DNA from: Algoriphagus hitonicola
GTDB taxonomy: Bacteria; Bacteroidota; Bacteroidia; Cytophagales; Cyclobacteriaceae
Direction of reading: 5' to 3'
Length of the DNA stretch: 64,000 nucleotides
NCBI RefSeq assembly: GCF_900113375.1
Contig: NZ_FOPC01000003.1
Span: 1 to 64,000, forward strand
Program-made: the position numbers and the translations under genes
In this document: positions 52,811 through 62,410 of the stretch, piece by piece
Position numbering within the stretch: the stretch's first letter is position 1
How the letters are laid out: every line of letters starts with the position of its first letter
Notes under the pieces: generated by a model
Told to the model about the DNA's origin: nothing
Database searches by the model: none
The model's input: only the letters and a program-made list of their open reading frames with translations

Positions 52811-53782
52811 ATGAAAATCACAGAATTTTTAAAACACCACTATAGACATTTTAATGCAGCCGCACTCATTGACGCAGCGGAAGGCTATAAGAAACACCTT
52901 GATGACGGCGGAAAAATGATGGTTACCCTAGCCGGTGCGATGTCTACTGCGGAGCTCGGACTTTCCTTGGCAGAGATGATCCGTCAGGACAAAGTACAGA
53001 TTATCACTTGTACTGGAGCAAATTTGGAGGAGGATGTATTCAATCTCGTGGCCCACAATTATTATGAGCGAATTCCTAATTATCGGGATCTTTCTCCAGA
53101 GCAGGAGCAGGATTTGCTAGATCGCCATATGAATCGTGTCACCGATACCTGTATTCCAGAAATGGAGGCGATGCGACGAATTGAGAATGTAATTTTGGAT
53201 GAGTGGGTCAAAGCTGACCAAGCTGGGGAAGCTTTCTTTCCCCACGAGTTTTTCTATAAAATCCTTTTGTCAGGAAAACTTGATGACTCGTTTCAAATCG
53301 ATCCAAAAGACAGCTGGCTTTTAGAGGCGGCTAAAAAGAACTTGCCTATCATCGTTCCCGGATGGGAGGATTCTACCCTTGGGAATATGTTTGCCGGACA
53401 CGTCATCGCTGGTGATGTTAAAAATGTGCATACCGTCAGAAGTGGTATTGAGTACATGATGTTTTTGGCAGAGTGGTATACCGAAAATGCCAAAGAAGAA
53501 AGTAAAGTCGGATTTTTCCAAATTGGCGGGGGAATTGCAGGAGACTTCCCGATCTGTGTGGTACCGATGTTGCATCAGGACCTTCAGCGTGACAATATTC
53601 CTCTATGGGGCTATTTCTGCCAGATTTCTGATTCTACGACTTCTTATGGATCGTATTCTGGAGCAGTTCCGAATGAGAAAATCACCTGGGGAAAACTGGG
53701 ATTGGATACGCCAAAATTTATTATTGAATCTGATGCTACGATCGTTGCCCCTTTGGTATTTGCCATTGTTTTGGGACAATAA
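52811..53782 (+). CDS. Deoxyhypusine-synthase-like protein
   Basis: A 323-residue protein of the deoxyhypusine synthase superfamily, which moves the aminobutyl group of spermidine via an enzyme-lysine. The catalytic lysine region is NEKITWGKLG, giving Lys295, with the NAD/spermidine block GGGIAGDFPI and the SGA stretch before it. Eukaryotic partner eIF5A does not occur in bacteria, so the acceptor here is unknown; homospermidine synthesis from putrescine is the likeliest alternative. Its stop overlaps the start of the OmpA-like gene by one base. Confidence 0.85.
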   Translation: MKITEFLKHHYRHFNAAALIDAAEGYKKHLDDGGKMMVTLAGAMSTAELGLSLAEMIRQDKVQIITCTGANLEEDVFNLVAHNYYERIPNYRDLSPEQEQDLLDRHMNRVTDTCIPEMEAMRRIENVILDEWVKADQAGEAFFPHEFFYKILLSGKLDDSFQIDPKDSWLLEAAKKNLPIIVPGWEDSTLGNMFAGHVIAGDVKNVHTVRSGIEYMMFLAEWYTENAKEESKVGFFQIGGGIAGDFPICVVPMLHQDLQRDNIPLWGYFCQISDSTTSYGSYSGAVPNEKITWGKLGLDTPKFIIESDATIVAPLVFAIVLGQ

Positions 53783-55404
53783 TGATGTATATTTTATTCA
53801 AAAATTTACCTAAAGCAGGCAGTACTCTACTGCTTGCTTTTTTATTTCCTTTCTGGATTTTTGGCCAGGAAGTTAAAAGTTTATCCGGAGCCAATAGTCC
53901 TCAGGATGATCAAAATCCTGTATGGATCGGCTCCAATACGCTTTTATTTTCAAGGGCATTTCATCCCGAAAATCTAGGTGGGACCTCCGATCCCGGCGAT
54001 ATTTGGATGACACAGCGGGAGGAAAACGGAGAGTGGGGACAAGCCATTCACCGCCCTGACCTAAGCACGGAGGGATACGATATTCCCCTAGGGCTTGAGG
54101 ATGTACTTACCCTCTTGGTTTTTCATCGAGATGGAGAGCGAAATGGGATTTATCAATATTCAAAGTTCGGTACGGACTGGAATTTTCTCCGAAAGATCGA
54201 AGTGGAAGGTCTTGATAAAATCCAAGGAGACTTACAAGGAAGAGTCAACAAAGAGGGGAATTTGATTTTTATTTCTGGAATCGCTACGGATGGTATTGGA
54301 AATGATGATTTGTTTGTAAGTAAAAAAATCGGTCCCATCAACTGGTCCATGATTCAAAATCTGGGAAGTGTCATCAACACTCCAGGGCAAGAAGTCAGTC
54401 CGTTTTTTGATACCGAAAGTAGTCAACTCTACTTTGCCTCCAATATGCACCCAAGTGCAAACGGAAAAGATATTTTCATCGCAAAAGCATTGGATGAGTC
54501 CTATCAAAACTGGTCAAAACCTGTAAAATGGGAGCAATTGAGTTCCCCAGGATCTGAAAGTTCCGTGACTTTTATTTCTTCCAGCGAGGTAGTCTGGACA
54601 AGCACTCAAAATTCGGATGGCTTTGCTGACCTCCTTACGTTTACGACTCCGGTTCCGCTGGAAATTCCAGATGAATTTGAAACACCGGAAGCTATTGTAA
54701 GCCAACCTGAAAAAAGCTCAGAAAAATCCACTCAATCCACTAATACCATGGCACCTATATTTCCTCTGGTGAGTATTGGTATTCCCGAGGTAAAACTCGA
54801 AAAAAAGGAGATTGAAGAAGCCGCTCCTCGATTTGAAGTATCAGTAATCGATGAAAAATCAAAAAGTGAAATCAATAATTTTAGACTTTCCCAACAAGCT
54901 AAGGGAAATGTGGAACTATTGGATGCTCAGAATTTGAATCTGGAAATGATCGATGCGGAAATTCGGGTGGAAGCACCTGGCTATTTCCCAAAAAATATAT
55001 CAAAATCCTTCTTGCGCCCTAATACGCCTACGGTTATTGCTTTGACAAAATTAGAGGCAGGCGCTAATATTCTTTTGGATGCGGTAAGATTCAGAAGAGG
55101 TACAGCCGAACTCGAAGGGGCAGAGACAATCACTTTTTTGGATGACCTAGCGGAAGTATTGAATGAAAGTGATGGATTCAAAATCCGAATCAGTGGACAC
55201 ACCGATGGGGCCGGCGACCCGGGATTGAATAAGGCACTTTCTTTGGAACGAGCCGGAGCGGTACGGGATTTTTTGGTGGAAAAGGGAGTGCCGTTTGAGC
55301 GATTGAGAATTGCAGGTTGGGGTGGAACCCGTCCTTTGGCTTCAAATGCTACCGAAGTAGGCCGATCTAAAAATCGACGGGTCGAATTAACTATCGAAAA
55401 TTAA
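53782..55404 (+). CDS. OmpA-family protein with PD40 propeller-like region
   Basis: A 540-residue exported protein. Signal peptide about 1-28 (cleavage near IFGQ), PD40/WD40-like region about 40-290, linker, then OmpA peptidoglycan-binding domain about 430-540 with GHTDGAGDPGLNKALSLERA and GRSKNRRVEL. Resembles T9SS-associated or gliding-related OmpA proteins of Bacteroidota, though no direct match to a named one is claimed. Two adjacent ATGs at 53782 and 53785. Confidence 0.85.
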   Translation: MMYILFKNLPKAGSTLLLAFLFPFWIFGQEVKSLSGANSPQDDQNPVWIGSNTLLFSRAFHPENLGGTSDPGDIWMTQREENGEWGQAIHRPDLSTEGYDIPLGLEDVLTLLVFHRDGERNGIYQYSKFGTDWNFLRKIEVEGLDKIQGDLQGRVNKEGNLIFISGIATDGIGNDDLFVSKKIGPINWSMIQNLGSVINTPGQEVSPFFDTESSQLYFASNMHPSANGKDIFIAKALDESYQNWSKPVKWEQLSSPGSESSVTFISSSEVVWTSTQNSDGFADLLTFTTPVPLEIPDEFETPEAIVSQPEKSSEKSTQSTNTMAPIFPLVSIGIPEVKLEKKEIEEAAPRFEVSVIDEKSKSEINNFRLSQQAKGNVELLDAQNLNLEMIDAEIRVEAPGYFPKNISKSFLRPNTPTVIALTKLEAGANILLDAVRFRRGTAELEGAETITFLDDLAEVLNESDGFKIRISGHTDGAGDPGLNKALSLERAGAVRDFLVEKGVPFERLRIAGWGGTRPLASNATEVGRSKNRRVELTIEN

Positions 55405-55438
55405 TCTTTTTCACGGATTCATTAGAGAAAAGAATGGT

Positions 55439-55471
55439 CAAAAAAAGGGGGGGCAAATGCCCCCTTTTTTG
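55439..55471. terminator. Bidirectional terminator
   Basis: A-run plus GGGGGC pairs with GCCCCC plus T-run around a four-base loop, with two extra G on the left. Lies between the convergent OmpA-like and oxidoreductase genes. Confidence 0.8.
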
Positions 55472-55478
55472 GTTAAGT

Positions 55479-56936
55479 TTAAAGTGTAAAATCTCCGCGA
55501 TATTCCCGCTTGACAAATTGATTAGCCGGCTCAAAGTTGGTCACTTTCATATTTGGACCGTCCCAGACAAGCTTAATCCCTCTACCTGGATAATCAAATT
55601 GGTTTGCATTTCCATCTCTAGGTATACGGTAGTCATAGCTTCGAATGGCCAGATTCCCCATCAAAACAGACTCGGTTAATGGGCCAGCTATGGAGAATGG
55701 GGAGCTTAGTTGGTCGTATTCCTTAGATCCGTATCCACCGATGCAGGCTTCGACCCAATTATTGTAATGCCCTCGATCGCCCTCAGGAACTCGATATTCG
55801 GTTTCAGGTACATTTATTTCTTTAGTTCTGGAAGTTGGTAACAATTGAGGATTTACTCCGTAGGTAGAGCACATCATTTTCCCTTCGGTTCCCTCAATAA
55901 TAACTCCATTTCCTCCGTCTCCCATTTGTTCATTGGGTTCCAATTCTTCTGGTCGGGTAGGCTGGATTCCGCCATCCATCCAGTGAAACTCCAAATCTTC
56001 TTTTCCTGGACGGTCAAACCTCAACGTGATATGTGAAGAAGGAGGACAGCTGTCCGGGAAATATCCCCGCTGAAATTCGCCTACATAGACTGAACCAACC
56101 GAACACTCAGCGGATTTAGGATAACCTAATCCCAAAACCCGGAATGGAGGCTCCATAATATGACAAGCCATATCTCCCAATGCTCCCGTGCCATAATCCC
56201 ACCATCCTCTCCAGTTGAATGGAACGAGATTGCCTACATAATCTTTATATGGGGCTGTACCTAGCCAGAGATCCCAATCCAAATCGGCTGGAGGACTCAC
56301 AGGGTTTTCAGGCCAGGGAATCCCTTGTGGCCATACGGGACGGTTGGTCCAGGAGTACACTTTGGTTGCCTCGCCGATGAGTCCCGCATTGTACCACTCT
56401 ACCATTTTGCGAACTCCCTCACCTGAGGAACCTTGGTTTCCCATCTGAGTGACAACTTTATATTTGTCAGCCGCTTGGGTGAGCATCCTAGCCTCGTAGA
56501 TGTCATGCGAAAGCGGTTTTTGGACATATACATGCTTGCCCATTTTCATCGCCATCATCGCCTGAACCGCATGCATATGATCTGGAGTTGAGACCGTAAC
56601 CGCATCGATGTTCTTTTCCTCTTTCTCGAGCATTACCCGGAAATCCTTGTAATAGTTAGCTTTTGGATGATCTTCCCGGGCTCGTTGACCTCGGGTGTCA
56701 TCCACATCACAGAGAGCGACCATATCTACCTTGCCACTTCTGTAGACTCCGCTGACGTCATTATAGCCCATCCCTCCAATGCCTATTCCAGCTACTCTTA
56801 ATCGGTCGCTAGGAGCAATGAATCCCGGTCCACCTAGCACATGCCTGGGCACAATATAAAACCCCGCCATGGCTAGCGTAGAACCTTTAATAAAATTTCT
56901 GCGGGAGTTTCCCGTTTTGTTTTGATTTTCTTTCAT
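55479..56936 (-). CDS. Gfo/Idh/MocA family oxidoreductase, exported
   Basis: ATG 56936 (MKENQNKTGN) gives a Tat-type leader SRRNFIKGS followed by a hydrophobic segment; the longer frame adds ten residues. About 485 residues: NAD-binding GIGIGGMGYND near 50, DVDDTRG, and the C-terminal Gfo/Idh/MocA domain. Family members oxidise or reduce sugars and cyclitols with NAD(P); export by Tat with bound cofactor is usual in this subgroup. Likely acts on a glycan-derived sugar, fitting the divergent GH20 gene. Confidence 0.88.
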   Translation of the reverse strand: MKENQNKTGNSRRNFIKGSTLAMAGFYIVPRHVLGGPGFIAPSDRLRVAGIGIGGMGYNDVSGVYRSGKVDMVALCDVDDTRGQRAREDHPKANYYKDFRVMLEKEEKNIDAVTVSTPDHMHAVQAMMAMKMGKHVYVQKPLSHDIYEARMLTQAADKYKVVTQMGNQGSSGEGVRKMVEWYNAGLIGEATKVYSWTNRPVWPQGIPWPENPVSPPADLDWDLWLGTAPYKDYVGNLVPFNWRGWWDYGTGALGDMACHIMEPPFRVLGLGYPKSAECSVGSVYVGEFQRGYFPDSCPPSSHITLRFDRPGKEDLEFHWMDGGIQPTRPEELEPNEQMGDGGNGVIIEGTEGKMMCSTYGVNPQLLPTSRTKEINVPETEYRVPEGDRGHYNNWVEACIGGYGSKEYDQLSSPFSIAGPLTESVLMGNLAIRSYDYRIPRDGNANQFDYPGRGIKLVWDGPNMKVTNFEPANQFVKREYRGDFTL

Positions 56937-57224
56937 GATATGATCGCTGTATGGAAAATGATTCAAATTAAGTTTACTGTTTCTGATTATCCGCTGCCCT
57001 ATTGTTTGATAGAATTATTACCGATTCAAATTATTAAATTCTTTTTATTAAGCTAAACCACCAAAGGAAAATTGATCAAAGGTTTGAATGATTTTTTGAA
57101 GCGATTAATCATGCAATGGAATAATCTTGATTCCCGGTTCTTTTTAGAATATTTTCAGGAGTAAAAAAAAGATTCTTAAAAAATTGAATTAAGTTTACCT
57201 TAATCAAAAACACCCAAAATACAA

Positions 57225-58835
57225 ATGAAGAATTTATATGCACTTGCGGCTTTAAGTTTATCTCTTTCCTTGTTTTCCTGTAATAAAGGAGACAATCTTT
57301 CAGATCGAGGTTTTGTACCATTGCCCACTCAGATTTCCTCTAGCTCGGGTTCCTTTACTCTAAATGCCGAGCAAAAAATTCAAATCTCCGGAAATGAAGA
57401 AAGCTTAAGAGGAATCGTCAGCTATTTCAATCAGCAGCTATCAAAATCCCTGGGATTTGAGTTGGAATCTGGCACAGAATCAGGAAGCATCAAAATCGAG
57501 CTTGAGGCTAACAACCCTGAGGATGAATCCTATGAACTCACCATTTCCGATGAGGAGATTTTGATAAGTGCAAACTCCCCAGCTGGAATCTTTTACGGAG
57601 TTCAGACGCTACTTCAAGCTATGCCTGTTGAGGTATTTGCAGAAAATACGGGAATGCAATCCTTTGAAATCCCAGCGGGAGAAATTCAAGATAATCCTGC
57701 TTATTCTTACCGTGGCTCTATGCTAGACGTGTCTCGCCATTTTTTGCCAGTGGAAGATGTCAAGCACTACTTGGATCAAATGGCAAACTTGAAACTCAAT
57801 TACCTTCATCTTCACCTTTCGGATGATCAGGGATGGAGAATTGAAATCAAATCCTGGCCTCAGCTTACAGAGATTGGCGCTCAAACCGAAGTAGGTGGCG
57901 GAGAAGGAGGGTTTTTTACTCAGGAAGATTACAAGGAAATCGTTCGATATGCAGCAGAACGGTTTATTACCATCGTACCAGAGATCGATATGCCCGGACA
58001 CACCAATGCAGCTTTGGCATCCTATGGAGACCTCAATCCAGGGATCAACTTGCCTGATGGAGATTTTGAGACAGTCACCAAAAGTGTGGACAAAGCGGAG
58101 GATGAATTCAAAGGCTCCAACATTACTAGAGAAGCAGCCGAACTTTATACTGGCAGAGAAGTGGGTTTTAGTACCTTGGATACGGACTTGGACTTGACTT
58201 ATGAATTCATCGAAGATGTGGTAAGAGAAATCGCAGAAATCACTCCGGGTCCATATTTTCATATCGGTGGGGATGAATCCCATGTGACTGCCAAAGATGA
58301 TTATGTATATTTTATCGAGCGAGTCCAGGAAATCGTAAGAGACCACGGCAAAACGAGCATTGGCTGGGATGAAGTTGCTACGAGTAAATTACTTCCAGGA
58401 AATGTCGCGCAATTCTGGGCACTCGAAGAAAATGCAAAATTAGCGGTAGATCAAGGAAATCAAATCCTGATGTCCCCTGCAAAGAAAGCCTATTTGGACA
58501 TGCAATATGATTCCACCACTCGGATTGGACTTCATTGGGCTGCTTACATCGAACTGGATTCGGCCTATTTATGGGACCCGGCTACGTATGTAGACGGAAT
58601 TTCAAAATCAGATATACTCGGGGTCGAAGCTCCACTTTGGACCGAAACAGTAGAAAATAGAGCCGATACAGAATACTTGGTTTTTCCGAGATTGGGAGCC
58701 CTAGCTGAAGTAGCATGGAGCCCTGCCTCTAGCCGGGATTGGGAGAGTTTTAAGTCCCGTATCCGAGTGATGGGACAGCGATGGGAAAATCAAGGGATCG
58801 GTTTTTATAAATCTCCTTTAGTAAATTGGGAATAA
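57225..58835 (+). CDS. Beta-N-acetylhexosaminidase, GH20 lipoprotein
   Basis: A 536-residue glycoside hydrolase. Lipobox LFSC predicts lipidation at Cys19. GH20b N-terminal domain about 35-155, catalytic barrel about 165-500, with the Asp-Glu pair in HIGGDES near 343-349, and substrate-side DQGWRIEI, DMPGHTNAAL. It removes terminal GlcNAc or GalNAc using substrate-assisted catalysis. Divergent from the exported oxidoreductase by 288 bases. Confidence 0.94.
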   Translation: MKNLYALAALSLSLSLFSCNKGDNLSDRGFVPLPTQISSSSGSFTLNAEQKIQISGNEESLRGIVSYFNQQLSKSLGFELESGTESGSIKIELEANNPEDESYELTISDEEILISANSPAGIFYGVQTLLQAMPVEVFAENTGMQSFEIPAGEIQDNPAYSYRGSMLDVSRHFLPVEDVKHYLDQMANLKLNYLHLHLSDDQGWRIEIKSWPQLTEIGAQTEVGGGEGGFFTQEDYKEIVRYAAERFITIVPEIDMPGHTNAALASYGDLNPGINLPDGDFETVTKSVDKAEDEFKGSNITREAAELYTGREVGFSTLDTDLDLTYEFIEDVVREIAEITPGPYFHIGGDESHVTAKDDYVYFIERVQEIVRDHGKTSIGWDEVATSKLLPGNVAQFWALEENAKLAVDQGNQILMSPAKKAYLDMQYDSTTRIGLHWAAYIELDSAYLWDPATYVDGISKSDILGVEAPLWTETVENRADTEYLVFPRLGALAEVAWSPASSRDWESFKSRIRVMGQRWENQGIGFYKSPLVNWE

Positions 58836-58852
58836 AGGAATTAGAAAATTTT

Positions 58853-58889
58853 TGCCCGATATGCCTCCGGGGATATCGGGCATTTCTAT
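58853..58889 (+). terminator. Terminator after GH20
   Basis: TGCCCGATAT (58853-58862) pairs perfectly with ATATCGGGCA (58873-58882), then a short T-rich stretch. Confidence 0.7.
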
Positions 58890-58984
58890 TAGGTAAACTG
58901 ATCAAAAGCAATGATTTTTGGTAAAAATGCAGTAATATGGTGCTTTCTTACCTAAAACTATACGCCAAAATTATCGCCTAATCA

Positions 58985-60337
58985 ATGGGAGACATCATTA
59001 TTTATTTTGCCAACTGGATTTGGGGCACACCCATGCTTTTATTATTAATGGGGGGCGGACTAATTCTTCTAGTTCACTCTGGTTTTGTTCCCTTTCGGAA
59101 AATTGGTCATGCGGTCAGCCTACTCAGTGGCAAATATGATGACGATTTAGCACCAGGACAGATTACTTCATTTCAGGCTTTATCCGCTGCCATCGCTGCT
59201 ACAGTGGGATTGGGGAATATCAGTGGGGTGGCCATTGCCATAAACATGGGCGGACCCGGAGCAATCTTTTGGATGTGGGTTTCGGCTTTTGTAGGTATGG
59301 CTACGAAGTTTTATAGTTGTAGTCTATCGATTATGTTTCGGGGAAAAGATTCGGCAGGAGTAGTGCAGGGTGGTCCCATGTATGTGATCGAGGAAGGAAT
59401 GGGGAAGAAATGGAAATTCCTCTCTGTAATTTTCAGCGTGGCAGGCGTCATTGGACTTTTGGCAATTTTTCAGGCAAATCAGCTTTCAGCAGTTTTTAGA
59501 GCAGTAATGCTCGAGCCTTCGGGAATTTCCACCGGAGAAACCACCCGATGGATCATCGGTATCACGATGATGGTCTTGGTCGCTATTGTCATATTGGGAG
59601 GTATTCAGCGAATCGCAACAGTAGCCTCTAAATTGGTTCCTTTTATGGTAGGTTTGTATTTTGTTACGGTTCTTATCATTGTTTTTAAATACATAGGAGC
59701 GGTTCCTGAGATGCTTCTTCTGATCGTAACTGATGCATTCACGGGAGAAGCTGCTGCCGGAGGAGTTGTCGGAGCAGTGATCATTACCGGAGCGCGAAGA
59801 GCTGCCTTTTCAAATGAAGCAGGTATCGGTACTGCTCCCATGGTGCACGGAGCTTCCAAAAACCGGGAACCCATTCGTGAAGGTTTGATCGCTATGCTCG
59901 GGCCATTTATTGACACCATCGTGGTGTGTACCTTGACTGCTTTGGTGATTATGCTTACGGGAGTGTGGCAATCTTCTGAAGCTGATGGAGTTCGATTGAC
60001 ATTGAATGCTTTTGAGACCGCTCTTCCGGGAATCGGCAAATACTTATTGATGCTAGCAGTTTTAATTTTTGCATTATCCACCATGTTTACTTATTCCTAT
60101 TATGGACATAAATGCTTCAATTACCTTTTTGGAGCTGATAAGGCTGATTATTACAATTACTTCTACCTGATTACCATCGTTGTCGGAGCTGTAGTTTCTT
60201 TGGAGGTGGTAATTAGTTTAGTAGATGGGATGTATGCGATTATGGCCATTCCTACGATGATTTCCACTATTTACTTGGCTCCAAAAGTCAGGGCAGCCTA
60301 CCATGACTATTTCAATCGAATGAAAGCTGAAAAATGA
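58985..60337 (+). CDS. Sodium:alanine symporter (AGCS family)
   Basis: A 450-residue membrane protein with about 10-11 helices. Family blocks: ALSAAIAATVGLGNISGVAIAI near 67-88, GPGAIFWMWVSAFVGMATKF and the GARRAAFSNEAGIGTAPMVHG signature near 270-290. It takes up alanine, glycine or serine with sodium. Its stop overlaps the glycerate kinase start by four bases. Confidence 0.93.
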   Translation: MGDIIIYFANWIWGTPMLLLLMGGGLILLVHSGFVPFRKIGHAVSLLSGKYDDDLAPGQITSFQALSAAIAATVGLGNISGVAIAINMGGPGAIFWMWVSAFVGMATKFYSCSLSIMFRGKDSAGVVQGGPMYVIEEGMGKKWKFLSVIFSVAGVIGLLAIFQANQLSAVFRAVMLEPSGISTGETTRWIIGITMMVLVAIVILGGIQRIATVASKLVPFMVGLYFVTVLIIVFKYIGAVPEMLLLIVTDAFTGEAAAGGVVGAVIITGARRAAFSNEAGIGTAPMVHGASKNREPIREGLIAMLGPFIDTIVVCTLTALVIMLTGVWQSSEADGVRLTLNAFETALPGIGKYLLMLAVLIFALSTMFTYSYYGHKCFNYLFGADKADYYNYFYLITIVVGAVVSLEVVISLVDGMYAIMAIPTMISTIYLAPKVRAAYHDYFNRMKAEK

Positions 60338-61431
60338 ATGTTCTGATTGCTCCAAATGCTTTCAAAGGAACCCTTTCTGCCTCTGAAGCGGGGAGTATCA
60401 TCGAACAGGAAATTTTAAAAAAGTACCCGAAGGCTAATACCACGATCCATCCCATAGCAGATGGAGGAGATGGTACCTGTCAATTGCTTAGTCAGTATCT
60501 CCAACTTCCGACTTATTCTTTTTGGACCTTGGACGCTTTGGGAAGACCGGTATTTTCGAGTTTCGGTTTTGATCAGAAAACAAAAACCGCCTACTTGGAT
60601 GTGTCCTCCGCATCGGGATTGGGAAGCCTTCGAGACTATGAACAAGATCCTTGGATCACCTCTTCTTATGGGACTGGATTAATGGTTGGCAAAGCAACTG
60701 ACCTAGGTGCTGAGGAAATAGTTTTGGGATTGGGAGGAAGTGCCACCATAGATTTGGGGATCGGGATTTTACATGCCTTGGGTTGTATTTTTTTGGATCA
60801 TAATGGAAGGGAATTGGTCCCCTTTTCCAAGCAATTTCCTTCCAAAGCGAGTTTCATCCAATTGAGTCCAACCAAGCCTAAAATCAAGTTTACCTGCCTA
60901 TGTGACGTCAATAATTCTTTCTTCGGTTCTGAGGGTGCTATTCCTGTTTTTGGTTTGCAAAAGGGACTTAAAGAAGAGGAATTTGAGGCTTTTGAAACCC
61001 ACTGCCAAAAGAGTATCGAACTCATTGGAAAAAAGGCCGGAAAAGAATTCAAAGATCAAGAAGGATTTGGCGCAGCAGGAGGAATTGCTCTGGGTCTGAG
61101 TTTTTTCTTTCCCGTACAAATCCATTTCGGATCCGCTTATTTCTTTGAATTAACTCAACTGGAAAAAGCGATTCAGCAAGCCGATCTTATCATTACTGGA
61201 GAGGGGAAGTTTGATACTCAGTCGAGTGGGGGAAAGGCCTGCTATGAACTGCTAAAACTCGCAAAAACTCATGGCAAAAAAACCTGTTTGATCAGTTCCG
61301 GAAAAGAAGCACTTGATGGGGGATTTGATCAAGTAATCATTCTGCCCGATCTCGACTTTTCCCAACCTGAGATTAAAAAAATCGCCCGAAAAAAGCTGAT
61401 CCAAGCTTTGGAAAATCAATTAATTATCTGA
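60334..61431 (+). CDS. Glycerate kinase
   Basis: A 365-residue kinase of the GarK/GlxK type. N-terminal NVLIAPNAFKGTLSA, then IADGGDGTCQLL near 42-53, LGLGGSATIDLGIG near 132 and ITGEGKFDTQSS near 286. It phosphorylates D-glycerate, commonly at the 2-position, feeding lower glycolysis. Overlap with the AGCS gene (ATGA) suggests coupling, perhaps for serine or glycine-derived glycerate. Confidence 0.92.
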   Translation: MNVLIAPNAFKGTLSASEAGSIIEQEILKKYPKANTTIHPIADGGDGTCQLLSQYLQLPTYSFWTLDALGRPVFSSFGFDQKTKTAYLDVSSASGLGSLRDYEQDPWITSSYGTGLMVGKATDLGAEEIVLGLGGSATIDLGIGILHALGCIFLDHNGRELVPFSKQFPSKASFIQLSPTKPKIKFTCLCDVNNSFFGSEGAIPVFGLQKGLKEEEFEAFETHCQKSIELIGKKAGKEFKDQEGFGAAGGIALGLSFFFPVQIHFGSAYFFELTQLEKAIQQADLIITGEGKFDTQSSGGKACYELLKLAKTHGKKTCLISSGKEALDGGFDQVIILPDLDFSQPEIKKIARKKLIQALENQLII

Positions 61432-61434
61432 TAA

Positions 61435-61866
61435 TCATACTCTTCGATAATCCGCTTTCCAGTTTTTAATCGACTTTTTGATTCTTTTGTTATCCCACTT
61501 TTCCTGAATAGCATTTTCCATCAAGGGAATTAATTCCTCATCTGAAGCAAATCGAAGCGCGATGATTTGACCCGTTCTTAGCTTCTCTTCTTGATCCTCA
61601 AATCGCTTCCCTGTCAATTCAAAATACCGCTGTCTCATTTCCAACACGATAATCCGATTTTGATTTTTCAAGGCATAAATTCTTGCCAGAAGAGGCAAAA
61701 GCACAATGATCACCGCCAGGAGAAGCGATTGGATAGCTTGGCTGACATACTGGTGTTGATTGATATGGTATATCGTATATCCCAGATAAATCAAGGTAAG
61801 TGGAGTCAGGACGAAATGGTGAAAAGGATAATAGCGCGAATGGTTCTCGAAATTTTGTGCTTTCAT
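61435..61866 (-). CDS. DUF6526-like two-segment membrane protein
   Basis: A 143-residue protein with two hydrophobic segments (about 18-36 and 45-64) and a soluble tail rich in charged residues. The opening QNFENHSRYYPFHHFV fits the DUF6526 family of Bacteroidota. No known function. Ends three bases before the convergent glycerate kinase stop. Confidence 0.72.
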   Translation of the reverse strand: MKAQNFENHSRYYPFHHFVLTPLTLIYLGYTIYHINQHQYVSQAIQSLLLAVIIVLLPLLARIYALKNQNRIIVLEMRQRYFELTGKRFEDQEEKLRTGQIIALRFASDEELIPLMENAIQEKWDNKRIKKSIKNWKADYRRV

Positions 61867-61879
61867 AAAAATTTTGGTA

Positions 61880-61907
61880 CAAAAAAAGGAGGCCGATTAG
61901 CCTCCTT
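61880..61907 (-). terminator. Terminator after the 49-residue microprotein
   Basis: AAGGAGGC (61886-61893) pairs perfectly with GCCTCCTT (61900-61907); on the minus strand it is followed by seven T. It lies 19 bases past the microprotein stop and before the DUF6526-like start. Confidence 0.85.
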
Positions 61908-61925
61908 GATTAAGGATAATTATAA

Positions 61926-62075
61926 TCAATGATTGTTTTTCTTGCTTTTTGAAAAGGTGCTACGGGCATCTATCGCCGAAAGACCTGCTCCTAAACCGAT
62001 GAGAATGCAGACTATTAAAATAAATAACTGAGCTCCTGATGCAATGGGAGAGGTAAAGATATCTAGTAAAATCAT
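61926..62075 (-). CDS. 49-residue single-pass membrane microprotein
   Basis: ATG at 62075, stop at 61926. The sequence starts MILLDIFTSPIASG, has one hydrophobic helix (about 17-34, FILIVCILIGLGAGL) and ends with a basic tail SKSKKNNH. A perfect terminator right behind it supports expression as its own transcript. No family recognised. Confidence 0.65.
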   Translation of the reverse strand: MILLDIFTSPIASGAQLFILIVCILIGLGAGLSAIDARSTFSKSKKNNH

Positions 62076-62164
62076 GATTTGATCTATTTGTGTCTAAATG
62101 AGTGCCCGAAGATAAATTCAAAGCGTGAATTTACCAAGTCACAGGATCACAGGCTCCAAAATTA

Positions 62165-62353
62165 TTACAAATCATCTTCGAAATCTTCCTCTAAATCGTC
62201 TTCGAATTCGTCGTCCTCATCAAAATCCATGATGTTGTCATCTACAAATTCATTTTCCTCATCGAGGTCATACTCATCTTCAAACTCAGAATCGAAATCA
62301 TCCTCCTCTTCCAAGTCATCAAATTCATCGAAATCTTCTTCAAAATCCTCCAT
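62165..62353 (-). CDS. Very acidic Phe-rich microprotein
   Basis: A 62-residue frame in which 41 residues are Asp or Glu, with nine Phe spread through the chain and almost no Lys or Arg. No membrane or signal segment. Likely disordered. Could be a charge-rich chaperone- or ribosome-linked tail-like protein, but function is unknown. The Ser-rich frame on the opposite strand is a mirror of its GAN/GAA codons. Confidence 0.5.
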   Translation of the reverse strand: MEDFEEDFDEFDDLEEEDDFDSEFEDEYDLDEENEFVDDNIMDFDEDDEFEDDLEEDFEDDL

Positions 62354-62410
62354 AGCGGTCTTTAAATCGGTTATTTAGTATTGATAGCACGAAATAAATT
62401 AAAAAAACAA

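Noticed and set aside
62079-62378. Ser/Lys-rich 99-codon plus-strand frame
   Set aside because: A mirror of the GAN/GAA codons of the acidic microprotein on the other strand; the sequence SSKSSSKSSS is what that mirror must give.
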